Source of the DNA: Sulfuritalea sp.
GTDB lineage: Bacteria; Pseudomonadota; Gammaproteobacteria; Burkholderiales; Rhodocyclaceae
Length of the DNA: 64,000 nucleotides
NCBI GenBank assembly: GCA_022842325.1
Contig: JALHPU010000003.1
Coordinates: 1-64,000, forward strand
Direction: 5' to 3'
A program made the translations under genes and the position numbers. This document shows, in pieces, positions 51,502 to 59,677 of this stretch. Under the pieces are notes generated by a model. That model saw only the letters and a list, made by a program, of their open reading frames with translations, was not told where the DNA came from and searched no databases. Position 1 is the stretch's first letter; each line of letters opens with the position of its first letter.

Positions 51502-52569
51502 TTATCTATCGGCCAAAGCCACGCGACGCGCCTTGACGGCATCCGCGAGAATTTCCAGCGCCACCAGCGTGTCGTCCCAGCCGAGGCAGGCATCGGTGAC
51601 CGAGACACCGTACTCGAGCGGCTTGCCCGGCAGCAGATCCTGGCGGCCTTCCTTGAGGTGCGACTCGATCATGACGCCAAAGATGCGGTCTTCGCCAGCC
51701 GCCATCTGGGCCGCAATGTCGCGCGCCACGTCGATCTGGCGCTTGAACTGCTTGCTGCTGTTGGCGTGCGAGAAGTCGATCATGACGCGGGCGGCGAGAC
51801 CGGCCTTGCCCAGTTCGGTGCAGGCCGCATCGACCGCCGCCGCGTCGTAGTTCGGCGCCTTGCCGCCGCGCAGGATCACGTGGCAGTCCTCGTTGCCGTT
51901 GGTCGAGACGATGGCCGAATGGCCAGCCTTGGTCACCGACAGAAAATGATGCGGGCTGGCCGCGGCCTTGATCGCATCCACCGCGATGCGGATGTTGCCG
52001 TCGGTGCCGTTCTTGAAGCCGACCGGACACGAGAGACCCGAGGCCAGTTCGCGATGCACCTGCGATTCCGTGGTGCGCGCGCCGATCGCGCCCCAGCTGA
52101 TCAGGTCGGCGGTGTATTGCGGCGTGATGGTGTCGAGGAACTCGGTGCCGCAGGGCAGGCCCAGTTCGTTGATTTCCCACAGCAGCTTGCGCGCCAGGCG
52201 CAGGCCGTCGTTGATGCGGAAGCTGCCGTCCATGCGCGGATCGTTGATCAGGCCCTTCCAGCCCACGGTGGTGCGCGGTTTCTCGAAATACACCCGCATC
52301 ACGATCAGCAGGTCGGCGGCGAAGCGATCCGTCTCCTGCCGCAGCCGGCGCGCGTATTCCATTGCCGCCTCGTAGTCGTGGATCGAACAGGGGCCGACGA
52401 CGACGACCAGCCGGCCGTCGGCGCCGTGCAGCACGCGATGCACGCCCTGGCGCGCCTGCCAGGTGGTCTCGGCCGCGGCATCGGTGGTGGGAAACTCGCG
52501 CAGGATGTGGCCGGGAGGCGAGAGTTCCTTGATTTCACGTATGCGAACGTCGTCGGTGATGTGCTTCAT
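51502..52569 (-). CDS. aroG: 3-deoxy-7-phosphoheptulonate synthase (DAHP synthase, class I)
   Basis: 355 residues, AroF/G/H type: VVVVGPCSIHDYEAAMEYARRL, VMRVYFEKPRTTVGWKGLINDP, CGTEFLDTITPQY, GARTTESQVHRELASGLSCPVGFKNGT, and SHANSSKQFKRQIDVA. First step of aromatic amino-acid synthesis from erythrose-4-phosphate and PEP. ATG at 52569; a TAGAAT -10 box lies at 52604-52599 (minus strand), about 30 bases before the start. Divergent from the 2-oxoacid oxidoreductase operon. Which aromatic inhibits it cannot be said. Confidence 0.95.
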   Translation of the reverse strand: MKHITDDVRIREIKELSPPGHILREFPTTDAAAETTWQARQGVHRVLHGADGRLVVVVGPCSIHDYEAAMEYARRLRQETDRFAADLLIVMRVYFEKPRTTVGWKGLINDPRMDGSFRINDGLRLARKLLWEINELGLPCGTEFLDTITPQYTADLISWGAIGARTTESQVHRELASGLSCPVGFKNGTDGNIRIAVDAIKAAASPHHFLSVTKAGHSAIVSTNGNEDCHVILRGGKAPNYDAAAVDAACTELGKAGLAARVMIDFSHANSSKQFKRQIDVARDIAAQMAAGEDRIFGVMIESHLKEGRQDLLPGKPLEYGVSVTDACLGWDDTLVALEILADAVKARRVALADR

Positions 52570-52708
52570 GGGTCGGCCTGAATGCGGTTAAAGGTGTGAT
52601 TCTACCGGGCAGGCGCCGGCCCCGCCCGCGCGTTGCGGTTTTCCCCGATTCCCATTCCGCGTTCCATGGCGTAAAGTCGCTTGGCTTGCATAAAGACAAG
52701 GGGAAATC

Positions 52709-53305
52709 ATGTTCCAGGTTCGAATTCACGGCCGGGGCGGTCAGGGCGTCGTCACGGCGGCCGAGATGCTGTCCATTGCGGCTTTCGAGGAAGGACGCCA
52801 TGCGCAGGCCTTTCCCAGTTTCGGTTCCGAGCGCACCGGCGCGCCGGTGGTGGCCTTCTGCCGCATCGCCGACAAGGAGATCCGCCTGCGCGAACCGATC
52901 ATGGAGCCCGACGCACTGATCATCCAGGACCCGACCCTGCTGCACCAGGTCGATGTCTTTGCCGGCCTGAAAAAGGGCGGCTACATCCTGATCAACACCA
53001 ACAAGACATTCGAGCAACTCGGCCTCGGCGACTTCCTGCGCGACTGGCCGCACGACCGCCTATGCACCGTGGCCGCCACCGACCTGAGCCGCAAGCATGT
53101 CGGCCGACCGATGCCCAATGTGCCGCTGCTCGGCGGCTTCGCCGCAGTGTCGGGGGTAATCAAACTCGAATCGGTGGTGCTGGCCATCAACGACAAATTC
53201 TCGGGCAAGGTCGCCGCCGGCAACATCGCCGGCGCCACCGAGGCCTACGACATCGTGCGCGCCGAAATGGACGAAGCGCGCCGCCAGGAGGCTGCCCATG
53301 CTTAA
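52709..53305 (+). CDS. 2-oxoacid:acceptor oxidoreductase, gamma subunit
   Basis: 198 residues, POR gamma domain (RIHGRGGQGVVTAAEMLSIAAFEEGRHAQAFPSFGSERTGAPV; VLAINDKFSGKVAAGN). Carries the linking domain of CoA-dependent 2-oxoacid oxidoreductases. A good GGGGA ribosome site precedes ATG 52709. The alpha gene starts 8 bases before its stop. The four-gene order gamma-alpha-beta-NAD(P)H oxidoreductase resembles phenylglyoxylate:NAD oxidoreductase (Pad) of anaerobic aromatic degraders. Confidence 0.92.
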   Translation: MFQVRIHGRGGQGVVTAAEMLSIAAFEEGRHAQAFPSFGSERTGAPVVAFCRIADKEIRLREPIMEPDALIIQDPTLLHQVDVFAGLKKGGYILINTNKTFEQLGLGDFLRDWPHDRLCTVAATDLSRKHVGRPMPNVPLLGGFAAVSGVIKLESVVLAINDKFSGKVAAGNIAGATEAYDIVRAEMDEARRQEAAHA

Positions 53306-54551
53306 GCAGTGTGAAGGTTCCCATGCCGTGGCCGAGGCCGTCGCCCTGTGCCGGCCCGAAGTCATCTGCGCCTACCCGATTTCACCGCAGACCCACATCG
53401 TCGAAGGTCTCGGCGAAATGGTGAAATCCGGCGACCTCAAGGATTGCGAGTTCATCAACGTCGAATCGGAATTCGCCGCCATGTCGGTGGCCATCGGCTC
53501 CTCCGCCACCGGCGCCCGCACCTACACCGCGACGGCATCGCAAGGTCTGCTGTTCATGGTCGAGGCGGTCTACAACGCCTCGGGCCTCGGCCTGCCTATC
53601 GTGATGACGGTGGCCAACCGTGCCATCGGCGCACCGATCAACATCTGGAACGACCATTCCGATTCGCTCTCGCAGCGCGACTGCGGCTGGATCCAGCTGT
53701 TCGCCGAAACCAACCAGGAGGCGCTCGACCTGCACATCCAGGCCTTCAAGCTGGCGGAAGAACTCTCGCTTCCGGTGATGGTGTGCATGGACGGCTTCAT
53801 CCTGACCCACGCCTACGAGCGCGTCGACATGCCGACGCAGGAACAGGTCGACGCCTTCCTGCCGCCCTACGAGCCGCGCCAGGTGCTCGATCCGGCGGAA
53901 CCCGTGTCGATCGGCGCCATGGTCGGCCCCGAGGCCTTCATGGAAGTGCGCTACCTCGCCCATGCCAAACAGATGCAGGCGCTGGAGCGGATCCCGCAAC
54001 TGGCGCAGGAGTTCGAGAAAGTCTTCGGTCGCGCCATCGGCGGCCTGATCCATACCTATCGCGCCGACGACGCCGACACCATGGTGATCGCCATGGGCTC
54101 GGTGCTGGGCACGATCAAGGACACCGTGGATGAGATGCGCAGCGCCGGGCACAAGATCGGCGTGCTCGGCATCACCAGCTTCCGCCCCTTCCCGCTGGCC
54201 GCGGTGGCGGCCGCGCTGAAGCACTGCAAGCGCTTCGTGGTGCTGGAAAAGAGCCTAGCCGTGGGCATCGGCGGCATCGTCGCGACCAACGTGCGCATGG
54301 CCGTCACCGGCATGGGCCTCAAGGGCTACACCGTGGTCGCCGGACTCGGCGGCCGCGCCATCACCATGAAGTCGCTCGGCGCATTGTTCGAAAAGGCCGG
54401 CCGCGACGAGCTCGAATTGCTGACCTTCCTCGACCTCGACTGGAACGTGGTGAACAAGCAGCTCGAACGCGAGAAGCAGGTGCGCCGTTCCGGTCCCGCC
54501 GCCGAAGCCATGCTGCGCGACATCGGCGCTGTTGCCGCGCGCAATTACTAA
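53298..54551 (+). CDS. 2-oxoacid:acceptor oxidoreductase, alpha subunit
   Basis: 417 residues, PorA-type: CAYPISPQTHIVEGLGEMV, ESEFAAMSVAIGSSATGARTYTATASQGLLFM, GAPINIWNDHSDSLSQRDCGWIQ, then domain II (MVIAMGSVLGTIKDTV; VLEKSLAVGIGG). Binds TPP pyrimidine side with the beta subunit. The 127-base gap after it holds a REP-like element before the beta gene. Confidence 0.93.
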   Translation: MLKQCEGSHAVAEAVALCRPEVICAYPISPQTHIVEGLGEMVKSGDLKDCEFINVESEFAAMSVAIGSSATGARTYTATASQGLLFMVEAVYNASGLGLPIVMTVANRAIGAPINIWNDHSDSLSQRDCGWIQLFAETNQEALDLHIQAFKLAEELSLPVMVCMDGFILTHAYERVDMPTQEQVDAFLPPYEPRQVLDPAEPVSIGAMVGPEAFMEVRYLAHAKQMQALERIPQLAQEFEKVFGRAIGGLIHTYRADDADTMVIAMGSVLGTIKDTVDEMRSAGHKIGVLGITSFRPFPLAAVAAALKHCKRFVVLEKSLAVGIGGIVATNVRMAVTGMGLKGYTVVAGLGGRAITMKSLGALFEKAGRDELELLTFLDLDWNVVNKQLEREKQVRRSGPAAEAMLRDIGAVAARNY

Positions 54552-54561
54552 AAATGGAAAC

Positions 54562-54626
54562 CACCTTCCCCCCAGCCCTCTTCCCGTGGAAGAGGATGAC
54601 CACGGTTCAGCCGCTATGCGGCTTCC
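54562..54626 (+). repeat. REP-like double hairpin between alpha and beta genes
   Basis: Hairpin 1 CCTCTTCC-CGT-GGAAGAGG (54577-54595), linker ATGACCACGGTTC, hairpin 2 AGCCGC-TAT-GCGGCT (54609-54623). Same family as the insertion in the adenosyltransferase gene at 45.7 kb. Confidence 0.75.
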
Positions 54627-54678
54627 ATATTATTGACTTGTCGCCTCCTTGGGGCGGCCCTGCGGAGGCGACCTGACC

Positions 54679-55698
54679 ATGACCGACTTGCAAACCGTCA
54701 AGTTCTACCAGACCGGCACCTTCACCGTCGGCAACCGCCTGCTGGCGCCCGAAGAGCGCAGCGTGCAGGCCAACATGCAGCGCACCAACTCGCTCAACTC
54801 GGGACATCGCGCCTGCCAGGGCTGCGGCGAAGCGCTCGGCGCGCGCTACGCGATCGATGCGGCGATGAACGCCACCAACCGGCAACTGATCGCCGCCAAC
54901 GCCACCGGCTGCCTCGAAGTCTTCTCCACGCCCTACCCCGAGACCTCCTGGCAGATTCCCTGGATCCATTCGCTGTTCGGCAACACCGCCGCGGTCGCCA
55001 CCGGCATCGCCGCGGCGATCAAGATCAAGAAACAGAAAGGCCAGGGCGGCGACGTCCGCGTCGTCGCCCAGGGCGGCGACGGCGGCACCACCGACATCGG
55101 CTTCGGCTGCCTGTCGGGCATGTTCGAGCGCAACGACGATGTGCTCTACATCTGCTATGACAACGGCGGCTACATGAACACGGGCGTGCAGCGCAGTTCG
55201 GCGACGCCCTCGGCGGCGCGCACGGCGACCACCATGCCGCTCGGCCCCGAGCCGGGCAACCCCTTCGGCCAGGGCAAGTTCGTTCCGGCCATCGCCATGG
55301 CGCACGAGATTCCCTACGTCGCCACCGCCACCGTGGCCGACCTGCGCGACCTCGAATACAAGGTCACCAAGGCCATGGGCATCCGCGGCGCGCGCTACAT
55401 CCAGATCCTGGTGCCCTGCCCGCTGGGCTGGGGCGCGGCTTCGCAGGACACCATTCTGCTCGCCCGACTGGCCAAGGAAACCGGCATCTTCCCGGTGTTC
55501 GAGGCGGAATTCGGCGAAGTAAAGTCGGTGCTGGAGATACGGCGACCGCAACCGGTAGAGGAGTACCTGAAGCTGCAAAAACGCTACGCCCACCTCTTCG
55601 GCAAGAATCCGGCCGTGGAAACCATCGCGCGGATTCAGGCACAGGCCGACAAGAACATCCGCAAGTACGGCCTGCAAGCCAGGAAGGGAGGCCACTGA
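54679..55698 (+). CDS. 2-oxoacid:acceptor oxidoreductase, beta subunit (TPP-binding)
   Basis: 339 residues, PorB-type. Cluster/TPP motifs: HRACQGCGEALGARYAID, ANATGCLEVFSTPYPETSW, the TPP diphosphate/Mg motif VVAQGGDGGTTDIGFGCLSGM and YICYDNGGYMNTGVQRS. Catalyses the oxidative decarboxylation to acyl-CoA. ATG 54679 is chosen over the upstream in-frame start, which lies in the REP spacer. One base separates its stop from the next gene. Confidence 0.93.
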   Translation: MTDLQTVKFYQTGTFTVGNRLLAPEERSVQANMQRTNSLNSGHRACQGCGEALGARYAIDAAMNATNRQLIAANATGCLEVFSTPYPETSWQIPWIHSLFGNTAAVATGIAAAIKIKKQKGQGGDVRVVAQGGDGGTTDIGFGCLSGMFERNDDVLYICYDNGGYMNTGVQRSSATPSAARTATTMPLGPEPGNPFGQGKFVPAIAMAHEIPYVATATVADLRDLEYKVTKAMGIRGARYIQILVPCPLGWGAASQDTILLARLAKETGIFPVFEAEFGEVKSVLEIRRPQPVEEYLKLQKRYAHLFGKNPAVETIARIQAQADKNIRKYGLQARKGGH

Positions 55699-55699
55699 A

Positions 55700-57322
55700 A
55701 TGGACAAGCCATTTGCCATTACGCTGAACCCCGGCTCCTCGCTGGCCAACCACACCGGCTCCTGGCGCACCTCGCGCCCGGTCTATCTCGACCGCCTGCC
55801 GCCCTGCAACCATCAATGTCCGGCCGGCGAAGACATCCAGGGCTGGCTGTTCGATGCCGAATCGGGCAGCTACGAAGCGGCCTGGCGCCACCTGACGCGC
55901 GATAATCCCTTCCCGGCGATCATGGGCCGCGTCTGCTACCACAGCTGCGAGGACGCCTGCAATCGCGGCCAGATCGACGAAGCCGTCGGCATCAATTCGG
56001 TCGAACGCTTCCTCGGCGACGAAGCCATCAAGCGCGGCTGGAAATTCGCCGCGCCGAAAATCGAATCCGGAAAGAAGGTGCTGATCGTCGGCGCCGGCCC
56101 CTCGGGCATGTCGGCCGCCTATCACCTGCGCACGCTGGGCCATGCGGTCACGGTGATGGATGCCGGACCGTTTCTGGGCGGCATGATGCGCTTCGGCATT
56201 CCCAAGTACCGCCTGCCGCGCGACGTGCTCGATGCCGAGATGCAGCGCATCGTCGACCTCGGCGTCACGGTCAGACTCAACAGCAAGGTCGACAACATCC
56301 TGGAACAGATGAAGTCAGGATCGTTCGATGCCGCCTTCCTTGCTGTCGGCGCCCACATCGGCAAGCGCGCCATGATTCCCTCGGGCGACGCCGCGAAGAT
56401 CGTCGATGCGATTTCGGTGCTGCGTTCGATGGAAGGTGAAGACAAGCCCCTGCTCGGCCGCCGCGTGGTGGTCTATGGCGGCGGCAATACCGCGGTCGAT
56501 GTCGCGCGTACGGTCAAGCGCATGGGCGCCGAGCCGATCATCGTTTATCGCCGCACCCGCGACAAGGCGCCGGCGCACGACTTCGAGATCGAGGAGGCGC
56601 TGCAGGAAGGCGTGATGATCAAGTGGCTGTCCACCATCAAGCAGGCGGGAGACAAGCAGATCACGGTCGAGAAGATGGCGCTCGACGACAAGGGCTTTCC
56701 TCAACCGACCGGCGAGTTCGAAACCCTCGAAGCCGACTCGGTGGTGCTGGCCCTCGGTCAGGACGTGGACCTCGGCCTGCTCAATGGCGTGCCCGGCCTC
56801 GAAGTCACGGACGGCGTGGTCAAGGTCGCGCCGAACATGATGACCGGCCACCCCGGCATCTTCGCCGGCGGCGACATGGTGCCGGCCGAACGCAATGTCA
56901 CGGTTGCTGTCGGCCACGGCAAGAAAGCCGCGCGCCACATCGATGCCTGGCTGCGCGGCGAGACTTACGCGCCGGCGCCCAAGCACGAGGTCGCCCAGTT
57001 CGAGAAGCTCAACCCCTGGTACTACGCCGACGCACCGAAGACCGTGCGGCCGATGCTGGACATCATCCGCCGCCAGTCGACCTTCGAGGAGGTGCAGGGC
57101 GGACTCGACGAATCCACCGCGCTGTTCGAGGCCAGGCGCTGCCTTTCCTGCGGCAACTGCTTCGAATGCGACAACTGCTACGGCGTCTGCCCCGACAACG
57201 CCGTGATCAAGCTCGGCCCCGGCAAGCGCTTCCAGTTCAACTACGACTACTGCAAGGGCTGCGGCATGTGCGTCGCCGAGTGCCCCTGCGGCGCGATCAA
57301 GATGGAGGCGGAGGAAATCTAG
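55700..57322 (+). CDS. NAD(P)H oxidoreductase subunit with two [4Fe-4S] domains (PadH-like)
   Basis: 540 residues. N-terminal GltD-like cysteine domain (PPCNHQCPAGEDIQGWLF; YHSCEDACNRG) for [4Fe-4S], an FAD/NAD(P) module (VLIVGAGPSGMSAAYHLRTLG; VVYGGGNTAVDVARTVKRMG; GIFAGGDMVPAERNVTVAVGHGKKAA), and a C-terminal 2x[4Fe-4S] ferredoxin domain (CLSCGNCFECDNCYGVCPDN; CKGCGMCVAECPCG). It passes electrons from the alpha-beta-gamma core to NAD(P)+; in Pad enzymes this is the epsilon subunit. Here the ferredoxin (delta) domain is fused to it. Substrate unproven: phenylglyoxylate, pyruvate or another 2-oxoacid. Confidence 0.92.
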   Translation: MDKPFAITLNPGSSLANHTGSWRTSRPVYLDRLPPCNHQCPAGEDIQGWLFDAESGSYEAAWRHLTRDNPFPAIMGRVCYHSCEDACNRGQIDEAVGINSVERFLGDEAIKRGWKFAAPKIESGKKVLIVGAGPSGMSAAYHLRTLGHAVTVMDAGPFLGGMMRFGIPKYRLPRDVLDAEMQRIVDLGVTVRLNSKVDNILEQMKSGSFDAAFLAVGAHIGKRAMIPSGDAAKIVDAISVLRSMEGEDKPLLGRRVVVYGGGNTAVDVARTVKRMGAEPIIVYRRTRDKAPAHDFEIEEALQEGVMIKWLSTIKQAGDKQITVEKMALDDKGFPQPTGEFETLEADSVVLALGQDVDLGLLNGVPGLEVTDGVVKVAPNMMTGHPGIFAGGDMVPAERNVTVAVGHGKKAARHIDAWLRGETYAPAPKHEVAQFEKLNPWYYADAPKTVRPMLDIIRRQSTFEEVQGGLDESTALFEARRCLSCGNCFECDNCYGVCPDNAVIKLGPGKRFQFNYDYCKGCGMCVAECPCGAIKMEAEEI

Positions 57323-57325
57323 GAA

Positions 57326-57350
57326 GAGTCGGCGCTGGCGCTACGGCGGC
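57326..57350 (+). repeat. Dispersed short repeat, copy 4
   Basis: GAGTCGGCGCTGGCGCTACG then GCGGC, directly after the stop of the PadH-like gene. Most complete copy of the family together with 34402. Confidence 0.6.
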
Positions 57351-57604
57351 GGCGATTCTTCCTGGGCCATCGCAGGATAGTGCGGGCCGCAATGTGCCCT
57401 GTGCAGTCGTTGGATATGCGTAAATCATCTGACTTCTTTCTGATGAATAGAAGTCTTTCAAGAAGCAATGATGACGAGAGCATTGCTATTGTTTTGTCGT
57501 GTACATCTCGCCGCAATCGGGCGGTCTGTAGCGCCTTTCGGTGTTCGACGGGTGCGTGTTCGCAAGTGACAAGGCATGGCCTTCCACCCGGCAAGGCTTA
57601 GCGC

Positions 57605-58081
57605 CTAGCGCATATAGGCGTAGCCCTCCCGTTGCAGTCGAACGATTTCTGCGTCTGCCATGGGTACCATTTTCACGAAGCCGTGAATGTCGGCTGGTCG
57701 ATAGCCGAGGATAGCTGCGGCGGCCCGACACATGCGAAATTCGATCATGCCGCTTTGAGTCAGGCTTTGCGCCCGAGCCATCAGCTCTCCGTACATGGCG
57801 AGGTCCCGAACAGCAAAGAAGGGGATGGCCTCGCCGTGGATTACGAGCACGATCGAAGACTCGAAGGGGTCGGCGGCATACAGCGTGTTGAGGTAGCTGA
57901 CACGGTCAAGAAGATTCTTGATGTCGGCGACGCCACCTTTGTCTACGTCGTATAGCACCTTGGACGGTGCATATTGGGTGGCCAGAACCTCGGCACGGCC
58001 CCAAGGGGCAGTCGTGTCCGCCAATACCGCAGGGGATACCACGACCGTTAGCGCGGCCAGCCATGCATGGAGTGTTTTCAA
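57605..58081 (-). CDS. Periplasmic DsrE-like protein (first)
   Basis: 158 residues: a signal peptide (MKTLHAWLAALTVVVSPAVLA) and a DsrE/DsrF-fold domain; conserved ESSIVLVIHGEAIPFFAV and a single Cys in EFRMCRAAAAILGY. Start is TTG at 58081; no ATG exists in frame. Second of two homologous genes, after which transcription runs into a gene-poor stretch (57323-57604 holds only the short repeat and nothing else recognised). DsrE proteins transfer or sense sulfane sulfur; the exported form is of unknown role. Confidence 0.82.
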   Translation of the reverse strand: MKTLHAWLAALTVVVSPAVLADTTAPWGRAEVLATQYAPSKVLYDVDKGGVADIKNLLDRVSYLNTLYAADPFESSIVLVIHGEAIPFFAVRDLAMYGELMARAQSLTQSGMIEFRMCRAAAAILGYRPADIHGFVKMVPMADAEIVRLQREGYAYMR

Positions 58082-58152
58082 TGGATTATTTTCCGAGTCC
58101 CGCCGAGCCTGAGCCTAGTCACGACTCGATCGGCCTTTCGGATGTCGCAGGG

Positions 58153-58182
58153 GCCGGGCTCCCGCCTTCGCAGGAGCCCGGC
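58153..58182. terminator. GC-rich hairpin downstream of second DsrE gene
   Basis: GCCGGGCTCC / GGAGCCCGGC (10-bp perfect stem, 10-base loop) lies just after the stop at 58190 in the direction of transcription. No T-tract, so it may attenuate or protect rather than fully terminate before the next DsrE gene. Confidence 0.45.
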
Positions 58183-58189
58183 GATTGCA

Positions 58190-58708
58190 TTACTTCTTCA
58201 GTGCCGGTTGATCGATATAGCGCACGTCTTTGACAGGCAGTGGAAGAGGATTAATGTATCTGTATCCTTTCTCTTGCCAATAAGCCAATTCCGGGAAACC
58301 AGCCGGGACTACGGTGATGATGCCGTGCATGTCTTCTGCCTTGAATCCAGCTGCAAGCATGGCGTTGTTGCACATCTTGAACTCGACGCCATCCTTGGCA
58401 AGTTCGGCCATCTTGTCGACGATGCCTTGGTACTTTTCGTAGTTTTCCTTGGCAAATGCCCTCAACTCGGGGCCATGGGTCACGACCACCACTTTCCCCT
58501 TGGTTTCCTTTTTCGTGTTCTTGACGAAGTTGTAGAGGGTATTTAGCGACTGTGGGTTTTCATAATTGACATCAAAAACGGTATTTGTCGGCGACATTGA
58601 GTGCATATCTACTTTTGCCGTTCCGTAGGGAGCAAATTCGGCAGACCAGGCTGACTGGGCCACGCACGCCGCGATGATGAGTGAAGCTATGGTTGTAGTT
58701 ATCTTCAT
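58190..58708 (-). CDS. Periplasmic DsrE-like protein (second)
   Basis: 172 residues: signal peptide ending SAWSA, DsrE-like fold (KVVVVTHGPELRAFAKENYEKYQG; EFKMCNNAMLAAGFKAEDMHGIITVVPAGFPEL), one conserved Cys in the same place as in its paralogue. GGAGA precedes ATG 58708. Directly downstream of the TetR gene (59-base gap). Lysine-rich and AT-richer than the flanking genes, suggesting recent acquisition. Confidence 0.87.
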   Translation of the reverse strand: MKITTTIASLIIAACVAQSAWSAEFAPYGTAKVDMHSMSPTNTVFDVNYENPQSLNTLYNFVKNTKKETKGKVVVVTHGPELRAFAKENYEKYQGIVDKMAELAKDGVEFKMCNNAMLAAGFKAEDMHGIITVVPAGFPELAYWQEKGYRYINPLPLPVKDVRYIDQPALKK

Positions 58709-58767
58709 TACTGTCTCCTCTGTTTATAGGGTTCACCGGTACCCCCGGTGATGGGTAATAAGTCGTC

Positions 58768-59370
58768 CTAATGTTTTGCCGCACGTGGCAAGCATGGGTC
58801 AATCAAGTTGTTCAGCCATGCTTTGAGATGATCCGTTTCCTGCAAAATGACTGCAGGGTTGTTGAACGCGTTCGCGACCAGACTTGCGCCCTGAAGTACC
58901 GTGATCACGTGTAGAGCATAGGACGGCGATTCTTCGCCCTGACCCAATTGCCGGAATTGTTCCTCGGTCCACTGCAACAGGAATTTGAGAGGCTTCGCCG
59001 TCGCCTCGCTCGACGCTTCGCGTTGCTTGGCTAACTCGTAACACAGGCTGCCGATTGGACATCCATACATCGAGTCGACGTCTTTGTCCGTTACCCAAAT
59101 CTGAAGCAACGTCTCAAGCCGTTCCCGCGGCCCGGTGGATTCAGTCGCTTCAACCAGCAAATGGTGTAGGCCCGCCACACGTCTGTCAATTATCGCGACA
59201 AGAACTTCATCCTTTGTTTTGAAATAGTAATACACGCTTCCCAGTGGGACACCGCCCGCTTCTGCAATCTCGGCGAGAGTAGTGCGCGCATAACCTTGCC
59301 GTTGAATCAATCGGCTCGCCGCTTGAACCAATTTGTCTCGACGGTCAACGGTTTCTGATTTGTGATCCAT
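58768..59370 (-). CDS. TetR-family transcriptional regulator
   Basis: 200 residues. N-terminal TetR HTH: DRRDKLVQAASRLIQRQGYARTTLAEIAEAGGVPLGSVYYYFKTKDEVL, with AcrR-like core; the C-terminal ligand domain has a Cys in MYGCPIGSLCYELA and in DPCLPRAAKH. Likely autoregulator and controller of the two DsrE genes: its own promoter carries a palindrome at the start site. Effector unknown; the two Cys in the ligand domain make a sulfur or thiol-reactive signal possible. Confidence 0.92.
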   Translation of the reverse strand: MDHKSETVDRRDKLVQAASRLIQRQGYARTTLAEIAEAGGVPLGSVYYYFKTKDEVLVAIIDRRVAGLHHLLVEATESTGPRERLETLLQIWVTDKDVDSMYGCPIGSLCYELAKQREASSEATAKPLKFLLQWTEEQFRQLGQGEESPSYALHVITVLQGASLVANAFNNPAVILQETDHLKAWLNNLIDPCLPRAAKH

Positions 59371-59382
59371 GTGCGAGCCAGT

Positions 59383-59426
59383 TAGTTAACTAGCTACAAT
59401 TTAGATATTAGCGTTTGAAATGTCAA
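59383..59426 (-). promoter_or_regulatory. Promoter and operator of the tetR-dsrE operon
   Basis: Minus strand: -35 TTGACA (59426-59421), exactly 17 bases, -10 TAAATT (59403-59398). The predicted start near 59391 lies in a 10-bp perfect palindrome TAGTTAACTA (59383-59392), a natural site for a TetR dimer to block transcription. Confidence 0.75.
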
Positions 59427-59677
59427 GCGAGCGATCCAGAGGCTTGCATGGCTTCATCGATACCTTCGCGCAGTCGCGAGCGGTCGCGCCCTGGGAACAG
59501 CAATCGCATATCGAATGCCACGGGCCGTAAGTCAGCGATGAGGTGAAGAGCGGCCGTTCGTCAGCGCGGCCTCAGGTTCGTTCCAACGGCGGCAGTTGGC
59601 CGTCTCCAGCCTGCAGTGCAACGCGCTGAAAATCGCCGTCCCGCCAGCGCCAGCGCGGTGCGTCCCTTCGGGAACTT
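59427..59677. other. Intergenic stretch without recognised gene
   Basis: About 250 bases between the TetR promoter and the stop of the RlmN-like gene; the full gap from 59371 is about 307 bases. Short frames (up to about 44 codons on the minus strand) have no ribosome site. No repeat, promoter or RNA was recognised. Confidence 0.5.

Noticed and set aside
55700..57322. Glutamate synthase small subunit
   Set aside because: The GltD-like core is present, but the C-terminal double ferredoxin domain and position after 2-oxoacid oxidoreductase subunits point to the PadH-like role.
59427..59677. Remnant of a gene on the minus strand
   Set aside because: A 44-codon frame gives a plausible-looking peptide, but it lacks a ribosome site and matches nothing that I recognise.
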